Source of the DNA: Luscinia megarhynchos
Lineage: Eukaryota; Chordata; Aves; Passeriformes; Turdidae
DNA length: 64,000 nt
NCBI GenBank assembly: GCA_034336665.1
Contig: CM067590.1
Location: 1,397,748-1,461,747, forward strand
Direction of reading: 5' to 3'
Shown: positions 1 through 12,300 of the stretch, one piece after another
Position numbering within the stretch: position 1 is the first letter of the stretch
Layout: each line of letters begins with the position of its first letter
Notes under the pieces: generated by a model
Told to the model about the DNA's origin: nothing
Database searches by the model: none
The model's input: the letters and a program-made list of their open reading frames with translations, nothing else
Translations under genes and position numbers: made by a program

Positions 1-118
1 GTCCCAGGCCAGGCTGGGCAGGGTTGGATCCCCCTGGGGCACTGGGATGTGTCCCTGCCCGTGGGATGGGGCTGGATGAGCTTTAAGGTCTCTTCCAACC
101 CAAACCATCCTGAGATTT
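1..118 (+). mobile_element. CR1 LINE 3' end fragment (copy A)
   Basis: The words TGTCCCTGCC..GTGGGATGGGGCTGGATGAGCTTTAAGGTC..TTCCAACCCAAACCAT are typical of the avian CR1 3' end. The start is cut by the window edge. Confidence 0.75.
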
Positions 119-824
119 TTTGCTTTAATTCAAGTTTAATTCCAAGGCTTTTGTCTCGAAATTCCTCTGCCTCTCCCCAGAGTCCCTGCCTGTGGGAATT
201 GCTGTGTGGAGCTTCCCACTCTGCCCTCTCTGCTTGGAAGGGTTTCAGGGCTGGAAGGGATCCTTGTGCTCAGGAGTTTGTTCCTCTTACAGCACAGAGA
301 GCTGGATGGTCCTGGGGGAGCTGGGGACAGAGGTGCCCTGAGGCTCTGGCACTCAGGAATATCAACCCTCAGAGCAGGGATTTGGGATCTGGGCTTTGGG
401 AATTGCTGAAGAAATCCAGGTGGACACAGGTGGACAATGAAATGAGGTTCAGCCTTTATCCCACCCCCCAACCTGCGCTTTGGGGAGAGGAAAATCCGAG
501 TTCTCTCACCAGAGCTCCCTTCCCTGTGCCTGCCAGAAATCACCAGCAGCATCTGAGGCTCTCTTTGCTGACAAAGGGATCTGTGGAGCCTGCAGTGCCT
601 GCTCTGGGTACAGCCCTGTGGCACCGAGTGACTGTTCCTGCTTGGAGGACATTCCCACACTTGGCTGCTCCAGTTCCAGGCAAAAAAAACCCAAAAAAAC
701 ACATTGCCCGTGGCTGGGGGGAAACCATTTGTGATTTCTGCTGGTTCCAGCCATGGGAGGTTGGATTTAATGCCAAAGGAAAGGAAAGAAAATCACCTTG
801 GAGTTGCTGGGAGAAATTCCTCCA

Positions 825-950
825 CGGAACAGGCTGGGGTCCCTCCCCTGCAGGGGCTGGAGCTGTGGGGATGTGGCACTTGGGGACAGGGGTGGGAAAG
901 GTTGGGCTCGAGGGTCCTGGAGGTTTTATCCAACCCTGATAATTCCAGGA
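825..950 (+). mobile_element. CR1-like 3' end fragment (copy A)
   Basis: GATGTGGCACTTGGGGACA, then GGTTGGGCTCGAGGGTCCTG and GAGGTTTTATCCAACCCTGAT follow the 3' end pattern of CR1 elements. Confidence 0.55.
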
Positions 951-1239
951 GTATTCTGGATGGCAGTGGTGGGGCAGGAACAGCTCCCACCCCCTTTCCT
1001 GGCCCTTCCCAAGGGCTGAGGGTCATTCCCAGCATTCCCCCAGTGCTGGGTGACCCTGAGGGAAGGGAGTGTCCTGTGCTGTCCTTTCCTGCTCGCTGCC
1101 CCTTCCCGAGCCACGCCCAGCCCTGCAGAGCTCTCTGGACAGGTGAGGGATGTTCCACACCTGAGCTGTTCCCTGACTCCTCATCCTGCAGGAGCTGGGA
1201 GCTCTCCCCGAGCACAGTGCTCCGGGAGAGGCTGTGGCA

Positions 1240-2015
1240 GCTCCAGAGCCACAAACACTCCCTGAGCCACAAAAATTCCCTGATCCCAGAACCAAACATT
1301 CCCTGAGCCACAAACGTTCTCTGAGCCACAAACCTTCCCTGATCCCTGAACCAAACATTCCTTGATCCCTGAACCAAATATTCCCTGAGCCACAAACATT
1401 CCCTGATCCCTGAACAAAATATTCCCTGATCCCAGAGCCACAAACACTCCCTGAGCCACAAACATTCCCAGATCCCAGAGCCACAAACATTCCCTGATCC
1501 CTGAGCCACAAACATTCCCTGATCCCTGAACCACAAACATTCCCTGATCCCTGAGCCACAAACATTCCCTGAGCCACAAACATTCCCTGATCCCTGAACC
1601 ACAAACATTCCCTGATCCCTGAGCCACAAACATTCCCTGATCCTTGATCCACAAACACTCCCTGAGCCACAAACATTCCCTGAACCACAAACATTCCCTG
1701 ATCCCTGAGCCACAAACACTCCCTGAGCCACAAAAATTCCCTGATCCCTGAGCCACAAACATTCCCTGATCCCAGAGTCACAAACATTCCCTGATCCCTG
1801 AGCCACAAACACTCCCTGATCCCTGAACCAAACATTCCTTGATCCCTGAACCAAATATTCCCTGAGCCACAAACATTCCCTGAACCACAAACAGTCCCTG
1901 ATCCCAGAGCCACAAACATTCCCTGATCCCTGAACCACAAACAGTCCCTGATCCCTGAACCAAACATTCCCTGATCCCTGAACCGAACATTCCCTGAGCC
2001 ACAAACCTTCCCTGG
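1240..2015. repeat. Minisatellite, unit about 25 bp (copy A)
   Basis: Units of the type GAGCCACAAACATTCCCTGA TCCCT. About 775 bases here against about 290 in copy B. The minus strand reads open as CGSGIRECLW..., an artefact of the repeat. Confidence 0.95.
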
Positions 2016-2019
2016 CCCC

Positions 2020-3300
2020 TCTTCCCTTGCCAGGCTGGGCAGCAGGACATTCCCAGCCCTGTCCCCCCTGCTGCTCTGTCCTGTGCCCCCAGCCCCGCTC
2101 AGAGCCCAGGGAGGAGCACCCCAAGCTCCCAGCACGGATCCTGGTGCCAGCCCAGCTGACCCGCAGGCTCTGGGCCACAAACCGTGCTGTCACTGCCAGC
2201 GGGACACATTAACCTGCCCCATAGATCCTGCGGAGCATCTCTGGATAACGAGGAGTCCCACGGGCCAGCTCTTCCTCAAAGAATTTGTCACCGGCCATAA
2301 ATTGCTGGGAGATTTCTTCCTGCCAGCCCTAAAACTGCACACAGAGTAGTGGGATTTGTCCAAAGCCTTTAACAGGCTGTTCCCCTTGATTTAAAGGCTG
2401 TTGAAGTGTCTTTATTTCCTTAGCACATTATTAATTCACATTCTGGCTCCGAGATTTGGGAATGCGAGCAGGAAGGGGCAGCTGGGAGGGCTCATCCCAG
2501 TTCCAGCTCCTGATCCTTCCCAGTCCCAGCTCCTGTTTCCATGCAGGAATTTTCCCAATATCCAATTTAAAACACCCCTGGCACAATCGAGGCGGTTCCC
2601 TCTTGTCCTGCTGTTCCCTGGGAGCCGATCCCGATTTCCTCCCGGCTCCGCCTGTCGGGAATTGTGGAATATTTCTAAATAGAGCCACATTCCCAAATCC
2701 AGCCCCAAAAGCACCTGGACATCCCAAACCCGCACATCCAAGAGCGGCAGAGCCTGGGAAGGGGGACAGGGATCACACCCAGCCCGTGCTGCCTCGTTTG
2801 GCGTTAATTTGCTTTTTTCCCGGTTTTTATGAGCCAATAAAAGAGGATGAGGCTTCCCTCAGCACAAACCCAGGGATCAGTTTACGGAAAACCAGCCTGG
2901 AAAACAGGGAGGGTGTTTCTGCTGTGTGCAAACAACCCCAGAAATGCTGAGTAATTCCTGGAGCACGGGAAGCAATCATTACTTTTAATTACCAATTAAA
3001 TGACTCGGTAATTTCTCGCATTCAAGCAGCAATGGAACTGCAAACAATGCCAGGCAAATCGGGTCTTTAGCATTTAATTACCGGGCTCTGCCATGAATTA
3101 TTGAGCAAATGGGCAAAGACTCAGCTCCCAAGAACTCCGGCGCTGCAACTGAGGGATTTAAAATCGTTCCTGGGTTTGTTTGGAGCCGCCCTCCACGTGC
3201 AGCAGCGGCCGAGGCTTTGTGCGGATCTCGGGGCTGAATTCCCCCAAAATAACCCGGGCTGGAAACGCGCCAGGGCGGGATCGTCGATCCCAGCGCTGCT
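2020..3300. other. Unique-looking non-coding stretch (copy A)
   Basis: No exon recognised. Contains AT-rich islands (2240-2460; 2800-3125) that are near identical in copy B at 17735-17955 and 18320-18645; see the regulatory candidate at 2960-3125. Confidence 0.5.
2960..3125. promoter_or_regulatory. Candidate enhancer-like conserved element with homeodomain motifs (copy A)
   Basis: AT-rich island in a GC-rich setting with two TTTAATTA/TTAATTACC words, CAATTAAAT, GGTAATTT and TGAATTATTGA within 150 bases. Sequence only suggests a homeodomain-bound element; conservation in other species has not been seen. Confidence 0.3.
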
Positions 3301-3305
3301 CCTGT

Positions 3306-3376
3306 CACGGAATTCCAGGATGGGCTGGGCGGGAGGGACCTTAAAACCCATCCAGAGCCGCCTCGGGAATTCTCCG
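3306..3376 (-). mobile_element. CR1 fragment, reverse orientation (copy A)
   Basis: TCACGGAATTCCAGGATGGG, then GGGAGGGACCTTAAAACCCATCCAG resembles the reverse complement of the CR1 3' end. Copy B equivalent at 18826-18896. Confidence 0.55.
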
Positions 3377-3519
3377 GGGTTGTTCACCCACCCAGTTCAG
3401 AGACAAGCAGGAGAGGGAGGAGAAGGGAGACAGCAAAGCCTGGCTGGATTTGGTCCGTGTCCTTCCCAAAGCGCGACAAGTGTCCAACCTCACCCTGGGG
3501 AGAACTTTAACCTGGAGAA

Positions 3520-4180
3520 GGTCCTGCATCCCTGAAACCCTGAATTCCTGATTCCTTCCATCCCTGAATCCCTGAAACCCTGAATTCCTGATTCCTTCCA
3601 TCCCTCATCCCTAAATCCCTGATTCCTTCCATCTCTGAATTCCTGCATCCCTAAATCTCTGATTCCTTCCACCCCTCATGCTTGCATCCCTGATTCCTGA
3701 TTTCTTCAGTCCCTGCATCCCTGAAACCCTGAATCCCTGATTCCTTCCATCCCTGAATCTCTGAATTCCTGATTCCTTCCATCCTTCATTCCTGCATCCC
3801 TGATTCCTGATTTCTTCAGTCCCTGCATCCCTGAAACCCTGAATCCCTGATTCCTTCCATCCCTGAATCTTTCCATCCCTCATTCCTTCCATCCCTCTAT
3901 CCCTGCATCCTTCATTCCTTCCATCCCTGAAACCCTGAATCCCTGATTCCTTCCATCCCTGCATCCCTGAAATCCTGATTCCTTCCATCCCTCTATCCCT
4001 GCATCCTTCATTCCTTCCATTTCTGAAACCCTGAATTCCTGATTCCTTCCATCCCTGCATCCCTGAAATCCTGATTCCTTCCATCCCTGTATCTCTGCAT
4101 CCTTCATTCCTTCCATCCCTGCATCCTTCATTCCCTCCACCTCTCTTTCCCTCCATCCCTCCTTTCCTCATCCCTCCAGG
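3520..4180. repeat. ATTCCTTCCATCCCTGAA-type minisatellite (copy A)
   Basis: Degenerate units of CTGATTCCTTCCATCCCTGA ATC. Minus-strand open frames (MEGIRDSGFQG...) are by-products. Confidence 0.93.
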
Positions 4181-4654
4181 CTTTGCAGGACGTGTGGGGC
4201 AGAGCAGGACCGAGCAGGAGACCTGAGGGACCCCCAGCAGCACCCCCAGAGCAGAGCTGCTCCTCCTCCTCCTCCTCTCCTCCCCCGCAGTGCCGGAGCC
4301 TCTCCCGTCACCGAGATGAGCTGATAAAAATGCAGATCGATGGCAGGGCCAGGGCTCGGCTCCCGGAAATCGATGCCGCTCCCATGCTGCGAACTCGCGG
4401 CGATTTTCTCCACCCTGGGGAGGCTCAGAGCTGCAGGAAGCCGGGGGTCCCATTCCTGCCCCCTCAGGGAAGGTTCTGATCAAATCTGGCCTCAGCTCCC
4501 AGCATTTGGAGCAAACCGGGCAGGGAAAGGAGCTGGGAGATCAGAGGGGCTGCTCTGAGCTTCTTGAGGCCCCCCAGACCCAGAGTCTGCTCCAGGGATG
4601 TGCTGGGGGTGGGCACGGCTGGGGATGGACGGGATTTGGGAAACCAGGAATGGC

Positions 4655-5180
4655 CACAGACCCAGCGGGGTCCAGATCCCAGCGGGGTCCAGATCCCAGC
4701 TTGTCCTGGATCCCAGCGGATCCGGATCCCAGCTTGTCCCAGATCCCAGCGGGGTCCAGGTCCCAGCGGGTCCAGATCCCAGCGGGTCCAGATCCCAGCG
4801 GGGTCCAGATCCCAGCGGGGTCCAGATCCCAGCGGGTCCAGATCCCAGCGGGGTCCAGATCCCAGCGAGTCCAGATCCCAGCTCTGCCCCGGGTCCCAGC
4901 GGGTCCAGATCCCAGCTCTGCCCCTGGATCTCAGCTCTGGTCCAGATCCCAGCGGGTCCAGATCCCAGCTTGTCCTGGATCCCAGCGGATCCGGGATCCC
5001 AGCTTGTCCCAGATCCCAGCTTGTCCCGGGATCCCAGCGGGTCCAGATCCCAGCGGGTCCAGATCCCAGCTCTGGTCCAGATCCCAGCGCTTGTCCTGGA
5101 TCCCAGCTTGTCCCAGATCCCAGCGGGTCCGGATCCCAGCTCTGCCCCGGGTCCCAGCTCTGCCCCGGGTCCCAGCGGGT
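4655..5180. repeat. GATCCCAGCGGGTCCA minisatellite (copy A)
   Basis: Units of 15-17 bases, CCAGATCCCAGCGGGT with CTTGTCC and CTCTGCC variants. Longer than copy B by about 155 bases. Confidence 0.95.
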
Positions 5181-7195
5181 CCCTCTGGCCCATCCCCATC
5201 CTCTCCTCAGCCAAAAGCTGCTCCATGGCTTCATTCCCGAGCCAGGAATGTCTGGGCTGGGTTGGGATGAGTGACACGCACGGGGCACACACAGAGCCGG
5301 AGGGAAGGAGCATCCCCAGAACCAGACCCCAAATCCTCTCATCCCACGGCTGGAACGCTCCCCCCGCGCCGGGTAGGGGACAGGACGGTCCCTCTGCAGC
5401 TGGCACCGCTGTCCTGCCCCGGGGGATTTGCGTCCCAGCCGCCCCAGCTCTGCTGCAGCTCCTGTGGATCGCGGCTCCCGGCCCCGCCAGGATCCCGGCT
5501 GGGCCCGCCTGTCCCCGCCCTGTGCCAGGACACTTTGTGCCATCCCGGTGCCAAAGCACTCTCCATCACTGCCTGATTTGTGTCTCTGCCATGCCCCAGC
5601 GGACAGAGGCGTTCCTGGAAGCACCTTGGCAGCCGAGCCTCGGCTCGCGATCCCAGCCTGGGGACAGCGGGGCGCGTCTGCCCAGCCTGGCCCCGCCCGG
5701 GCGGGACAGGAGCTCCCCTGGGGACAAGGTTCCGCCCCTGCTGCTCGCAGGGAATGTTCCTGATCTCCCCCACACGGCAGAATCCAGCCCTGGCTTGCAG
5801 CTCCAGTTCCAGCCCCTCCTTCCCTGGAGGAGCCTCGAGGCGCCTCCCACGCAGCTCCTGACCTGGGGGGAGGAAGAGGGAGATCCCAAATCCCATGGAT
5901 GGAGCTGGCTCCATGGGATGCAGCAGAGACCCTCCAGCACCCCCCAGCTCTGCTCCCTCCCGGGGACCCCACTCCCTGCTGGAATCCAGGGGAAGGGGTG
6001 CCCGGATCCACCAGGGTGCTCCCTCAGCCCTTGGGGCGCGGGCCGTCCCAGCAGCAGCTCAGATCGGGATCCCGCGTGGGATGCTCCAGGCAGGGATGAA
6101 GGAATGGAAGGAGAGTTACAAAACACGAAGTCCTTGGGAGCAGGGAGGGGGCTTGGCCGGCACCGCTCACCCTTCCAGGCCTTAATCCCCTCGTTAGCAC
6201 AGGCCCGAGAGCAATTAAAGACAAACTCCCAGCCCTGCAATGCAGAGGGGCTGCGGAGATCCCAGGAATTCAGGCACTGGAGTCCCTGGGATGAGAGCCC
6301 TTCGCACCCCGGGCAGCTCCGCGGATTTTCCAGCTGAATTCCAAGAGCTCTCCCACCCCAGAGGATCCTCATCCCTCGGGCAGGACGTGGGGACAGCGAG
6401 GGTGGGATGGCAAAGCCACCTCTGCTCACACAGGGACGCCCCCAAAGGGAATTTTGGGATCATGGAACGGGCTGGGAGGGTCCTGGGGGTCCCCAGGCTG
6501 CTCCAAGCCCCATCCAGCTCCCTCCAGAGCCAAACCAGGCTGGAAGAGGATCCAGGAACTCCCTGCCCTGCCTCTCTGGGAGCTGCCAGGAGTTTGTTCC
6601 TCAGCAACAGTTTGGGATCTCTGCTCCAAACCATTCCCACAGGCTGGGCAATTCCAGCCAGAGGCCAGAATGTGCTTCCCTGCAAGGAAGGTTTGGAATC
6701 CAAAATCCTGCCTGAAGGAGGCTCTGCCTGGTGGTTGGGATGTAGAGACACAGTGGGCACCAGGCGCCGACGAGGACAGGAAGGTTTGGGAGGATTCAAA
6801 CCCACTCGTGCTCTGATCACAGTCCCATCACAACCAACAGTTCCAGACCCACTCCAGGTCCCCTCTTTGGGTTCCCAGAGCTCCTCCTTGCAGGTTCCAG
6901 CTCCTTCTTCCACAAACAGCCTCCAGCTCCCTCCAGATCCCGGTTTTCCATCCCGCCCCCACACCCCCGCCCCCATCCCGCATTTCCCTCCCACCCACGA
7001 TTGTCCCTTGAATCCCGGTCCAACGCGCGCCGCGATGCCAGCTCGAGGGTTCCCTCGAGGATCAGATCCACGGGTCGGTTCATGAGGGAGCCTCGGAGCC
7101 GGAGCCGCCGGGCCGGCGGCGCTCCTGGCGCTGCGGCTCCGAGCTCCGGGATTGACAGCGGCAGCGCGGAGGCCCGCCACTGAGGCCCGCGGTGT
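5180..7195. other. Non-coding stretch (copy A)
   Basis: About 2 kb without recognisable exons; includes a CR1-like piece at 6445-6610 and a small island at 6175-6245 (CCTTAATCCCCTCGTTAGCA; CAATTAAAGACAAACTCCCA) kept in copy B at 21615-21680. Confidence 0.5.
6445..6610 (-). mobile_element. CR1-like fragment, reverse (copy A)
   Basis: GGGATCATGGAACGGGCTGG followed by CCAGGCTGCTCCAAGCCCCA and TCCAGC matches the common reverse CR1 pattern; copy B at 21885-22040. Confidence 0.4.
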
Positions 7196-7530
7196 CACCA
7201 CGCTGCTGTCACTGCTCCTGTCACCCGCTGCTGTCACCCGATCCTGCTCACTGACTGTTGTCACCCGCTCCTGTCACCCGCTGCTGTCACCCACTGCTGC
7301 CACAGCTTCTACCACCCGCTTCTGTCACCCGTTGCTGCCACCGCTCCTGTCACTGACTGCTGTCACCCGCTCCTGCCACCAGCTCTTGTCACCCCTGCTG
7401 CTACCAGCTGCTGCCACAGCTCCTGCCACCTGCTCCCGTCACCCGTTTCTGTCACCCCTCTCCTGCCATCACTCTTCACCCTCTCCTGTCACGGTTCCTG
7501 GCACCCTCTCCTGTCACCCTCTCCGTCCCG
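7195..7530. repeat. CTGTCACCCGCTGCTGTCAC minisatellite (copy A)
   Basis: Units of about 15 bases built on GCTGTCACCCGCTCCT. Confidence 0.9.
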
Positions 7531-8900
7531 TGTCAGGCGGAGCTGCTGCTTCCTGCAGCCTCACAGCCCCGCAGCTGCTGCTCCAGCCCCGGCCCGGCCT
7601 GGCACGGGGCTGGCACGGCCTGCGCTGCTCCGCCCGCCGCCGAGCCCCGGGCGCGCTGCCCGGCAGCAGATTTCCCCCGGCAGCGGGGCGCCACGCGGGG
7701 ACAGCAGGACCACGCCCGCAACAGGTGGATGGGAGCCCCGAGGGACAGCAGGCGCACTGGTAGCCTGGAGCTGCCCAGATCGGGGATCAGGGGAGTTGTT
7801 TACATTGGAAAAGCTCCCGGGATGAGTGGGGCCCATTCCCAGCAGTGCCCAGGCCGCCCCCAGCCCTGTCCCCAAGTGTCACATCCTCCAGACCCCCAGC
7901 AGGGATGGGAACTCCCAGTGCCGCTGTGAACACTGGAAATCCTCCAAATATCCGAATATTATCCCAATATCTCCCCGACATCCAACCTAACATCCGAATA
8001 TTATCCCAATATCTCCTGGTATCCGACCTGCCTGGCACAGCCTGAGGCCCTGTCCTCGTGTCCTTCCATCCTCCCTCGGCGGGATTTTGCAGCTCGGGGC
8101 TTTCACCCGCCACTCTGCAGTTTTCAGGGATGATCTCTCCCTTCCCGTGGGGGAGAGACATGACACATTCCCAAAGCATCCTCCCAGGGCTGCCCAAGGA
8201 AAAATGAGCCTCGCCCAAAGGTCTGGGCACGGGCCCTAGGGAGCAGCCGGGGCTGCGCCCCCGCAGCCAGCCCCTGCTCCCACCAGCGTCCCTCGGCCGG
8301 GAAAACCATTCCCAGCTCCCGTCCCACGCCCAGCCCTGCCCAGCACCGCCAGAGCTGGGCCCCGAGTCCCTCTCCTGTGCTCCGGGGCGGTTCCTGCCCA
8401 GGAACAGCGGCTGGGGGGAGGCAGAGCTCGGCAGGCAGGGGAGATGGCGCAGCCCCGGGGAGCCCCAACCCTGTCCACCCCCTCGGCATTGCCGGAGCTT
8501 CATCAGCGTGTTCGGCCACAGAGGCTCTGCACCAAAAACCTGCCTCAGGCTCGCCGAATTCCTGGTGCCACGGGCAGGGGCTGCCCGGCACGCCGGAGTC
8601 CCGCAGCTCCCTGCGGGCGTGAGAAACGGCCCCTGGGGCTCAGCCCCGTGTCCGGGTCCTGTGTCCCCGGCTCCATTTCATCTCAAAAGGTTTCCTGAGG
8701 CTGCCCTCCCTCGCCTCGCCGAGCCGGGGCTGGGCACCCCCCAAAGCCCCCTCCAGCCTGGGGGCTCAAGCTGCAGAACCCTAAAAATCAGCAGCTTTGC
8801 AGCAGCCGCAGGACTCCTTATTTTCCAGTTCTTCTTCCCGAAACGCCCATCCCAGATTTGATCTAACAGCGATGCTTTCTTTACGAAATTCTCCCTCCGC
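7530..8900. other. GC-rich non-coding stretch (copy A)
   Basis: No supported exon. Includes a short (CCGAATATTATCCCAATATC) repeat at 7950-8020 found again at 23415-23495. Many single-base indels against copy B. Confidence 0.5.
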
Positions 8901-9700
8901 TCTCGCCCACCCCAGGCTGTCACAGACTCCGCGGGCGCACAGCTGGGGAGACGGCGCCGCTCCGGAGCCCCCTCCCGGGCAGGGAGCCTCACACCCTGGG
9001 GCGGGGGGCGTGTGGTAGCCTGGAGCGGCCCGGGAGCGGCACCGAGCGGCATCGGGAGCGGCCCCGGGAGCGGCACTGGAGCGGCACCGGGAGCGGTACC
9101 TGTCTCATCCCTGCAGTGCCTCCTGCGTGCAGGCGGGCAGCCCGGTGCAGCCCCGCGGTTCCACCGCCAAACTTTTCCCTGGTTCCCCGGTTCTGCTCAC
9201 CTGCCCTCCGCGCCGGGCTGGCTGCGCCCGCTGCTGCTCCCCGAGCCCATCCCGGACCGGCCCCGCTCCTGGTGCCGCTGTTCCCGGCTGCTCCACGGCG
9301 CAGCCTTCCCGGCCGGGAGCGGAGCGGAGCTGCCGGCGCTTGAGGGCCGGGGTTTGAATTCCTCCGAGCGGCCTGATTGGGCTGGGAAGGTGAGCTGCCA
9401 GAGCGCGGAGGAGGATTCGGGGTGGGGGAGGGAGGGGAGGGAGGGAGGGGCGCGCGGGGGTGCGATGCGGGGGATGAGGGAGGGACAGGAGGGATGCGGG
9501 GGATGCGGGGATGGAGGGATGCGGGATGTGAAGGGATGCGGGGATGTGAAGGGATGCGGGGATGCGAGGGATGGAGGATGATGGAGGATGCGAGTGTGGT
9601 GCCGGCGTGGGGGAGGCGGGGAGGGGTGGGAAACACGCGGGGCCGCGGGGATGGGAGAGCGCGGGGATGCGGAAAGGTGTGCGGGGGCGGGGGGAGGGGC
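8900..9700 (-). promoter_or_regulatory. CpG island, unknown gene (copy A)
   Basis: Counterpart of 24400-25230 with the CCAAT box near 9380; the small frame differs by indels. Confidence 0.3.
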
Positions 9701-9759
9701 GCCCTGGGGGGATTTTGGATGTGGCAAACCCGGGGATACAGGTGGAGGGGATGCAGATT

Positions 9760-10150
9760 TGTGGTGCCCCTGGGGATTTTTGAGGTGTGGTGCCCCGGGG
9801 ATTTTAGGGTGTGGCATCTGGGGGATTTTAGGGTGTGGTTCCCTGCAGGGGATTTTTAGGTGCAGTACCCTGGGGGGATTTTAGGGTGCTTTCCCGAGGG
9901 GATTTTAGGGTGTGGCACCCTGAGGGGACTTTTAGGGTGTGGTATCTGGGGGATTTTAGGGATGAAGCATCCTGTGGGGATTTTTAGGGGTGTGGCACCC
10001 TGAGGGATTTAGGGTGTGGTATCTGGGGATTTTAGGGATGAAGTATCCTGGTGGGATGAGGGGTGTGGCAACTTTGAGGGGATTTTAGGGGTGGGTATCT
10101 GGGGATTTTAGGGGTGCAGTATCCTGAGGAGATTTTTAGGGTGCGTATCC
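9760..10150. repeat. GATTTTAGGGGTGTGGTACC minisatellite (copy A)
   Basis: Units of 27-30 bases. The embedded TTAGGG words are part of this unit and not telomeric repeat. Confidence 0.93.
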
Positions 10151-10494
10151 TGCCCCATCCTGCAGGAGATGTGCAGAGATTCCCGTTGGTGTGGCACAGA
10201 CCTTGGGATACTGGGAGCTAGGATAAACTCTGCCCGGCTCCCACCTGACACTCCACAGAAAATTCCACTATTCCCCCGAAAATCACTCAGCCCTTGCCGT
10301 GGGCAGAGTCAAACAGAGGAGGCTGGATGGGGACAGTGGAGAAAACGCCTGGAAAGTGTTGCTGTGCACGGCTTCGGTGTCTCCATGGCTACGGGAGCTG
10401 TGGCAGACGTTCCGAACTCGGACGCCGGTGCCACTGGAGACCAAGCGGGCTCATCCCACATCCCATGGGATCGGAGCAAAAAGGAGAGATCCCT

Positions 10495-11460
10495 GTCCCT
10501 GTATCCTATCCCAGTATCCCATCCCAGTATCCCATCCCAGTATCCCATCCCTGTATCCCATCCCTGTATCCCATCCCTGTATCCCATCCCTGTATCCCAT
10601 CCCTGTATCCCATCCCTGTATCCCATCCCAGTATCCCATCCCTGTATCCCATCCCAGTATCCCATCCCAGTATCCCTCCCCGTATCCCATCCCTGTATCC
10701 CATCCCTGTATCCCATCCCTGTATCCCATCCCTGTATCCCATCCCAGTATCCCATCCCAGTATCCCATCCCTGTATCCCCGCCCCTGTATCCCATCCCTG
10801 TATCCCATCCATGTATCCCGCCCCTGTATCCCGGCCCCTGTATCCCATCCCTGTATCCCATCCCAGTATCCCATCCCATCCCTGTATCCCATCCCATCCC
10901 TGCATCCCATCCCAGTATCCCATCCCTGTATCCTCGGCCCCTGTATCCCATCCCTGTATCCCGTCCCTGTATCCCATCCCTGTATCCCATCCCAGTATCC
11001 CATCCCTGTATCCCATCCCTGTATCCCCGTCCCTGTATCCCATCCCTGTATCCCATCCCAGTATCCCATCCCATCCCTGTAGTCTCCATCCCAGTATCCC
11101 TGGCCCCTCGTATCCTCGCCCCTGTATCCCATCCCTGTATCCCATCCCCGTATCCCATCCCAGTATCCCATCCCTGTATCCCATCCCTGTATCCCATCCC
11201 ATCCCTGTATCCCATCCCAGTATCCCATCCCAAAATCCCATCCCTGTATCCCATCCCAGTATCCCACCCCAGTATCCCATCCCTGTATCCCATCCCATCC
11301 CAGTATCCCGTCCCTGTATCCCATCCCTGTATCCCATCCCTGTATCCCATCCCAGTATCCCATCCCTGTATCCCATCCCTGTATCCCATCCCAGTATCCC
11401 ATCCCTGTATCCCATCCCAGTATCCCATCCCAGTATCCCATCCCTGTATCCCATCCCAGG
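10495..11460. repeat. (TATCCCATCCCTG)n minisatellite, 13-bp unit (copy A)
   Basis: Alternating TATCCCATCCCTG and TATCCCATCCCAG. About 965 bases, against 590 in copy B. Open frames on both strands ([26 protein letters not shown]) are artefacts. Confidence 0.97.
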
Positions 11461-11489
11461 GCCCGCGGGGCCAGCACCCGGCTCCTGCC

Positions 11490-12300
11490 CCCAAGGAATT
11501 CGGAGCCTGCATTCCCGGGAAATCCGAGCCTGTATTCCCGGGAAATCTGAACCTGTATTCCTGGGAAATCCGAGCCTGCATTCCCGGGAAATCTGAGCCT
11601 GTATTCCTGGGAATTCTGAGCCTGTGTTCCCATTTCCCAAGGAACTCGGAGCCTGTATTCCCCGGAAATTTCAGTCTGTATTCCTGGGAAATCTGAGCCT
11701 GCATTCCTGGGAAATCTGAGTCTGTATTCCTGGGAAATCTGAGTCTGTATTCCCATTTCCCAAAGAAATCTGAGCCTGTATTCCCAGGAAATCTGAGCCT
11801 GTGTTCCCGGCAAATCTGTGTTCCCAGTTTTCCCAAGGAATTCTGAGCCTGTGTTCCCAAGGAAAGCCGAGGCTGTGTTCCCAAGCCTGTGTTCTCAAGG
11901 AAATCTGAATCTCTTTTCCCAAGAAAAACTGAACCTCTGTTCCCAGGGAATTCTGAGCCTGTGCTCCTAAGGAAATCTGAATCTCAGTTCCCAGGAGAAA
12001 CTGAACCTCTGTTCCCAGGGAATTCTGAATCTCTGTTCCCAGGGAATTCTGAATCTCTGCTCCCAGGAAATCTGAATCCATGTTCCCAAGGAAAACTGAA
12101 TCTCTGTTCCCAGGGAATTCTGAATCTCTGCTCCCAGGAAATCTGAACCATGTTCCCAAGGAAAACTGAATCTCTGTTCCCAGGGAATCTGAATGTGTTC
12201 CCAGGAATTCTGGAGCCTCTGTTCCAAGGGAATCTGAGCCTCTGGTTCCCCAAGGAAAACTGAATCTGCTCCCAGGAATTTGAGCCTCCGCTCCCAGGAA
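11490..12300. repeat. AATCTGAGCCTGTATTCCCGGGA minisatellite (copy A)
   Basis: Units of about 23 bases that drift to AATCTGAATCTCTGTTCCCA GG towards the right. Confidence 0.93.

Noticed and set aside
793..2193. Long minus-strand open frame (466 codons) over the CCACAAACATTCCCTGATCC repeat
   Set aside because: The frame is periodic (CGSGIRECLW...) and depends on repeat length; it shrinks with the array in copy B. No splice or family signal.
9760..10150. TTAGGG words suggesting interstitial telomere repeat
   Set aside because: They occur once per 27-30-base unit, not as consecutive hexamers.
10169..11884. Several 400-plus codon frames on both strands at 10169-11884
   Set aside because: All are translations of the 13-bp TATCCCATCCCTG minisatellite; three frames and both strands are open because the unit lacks stops.
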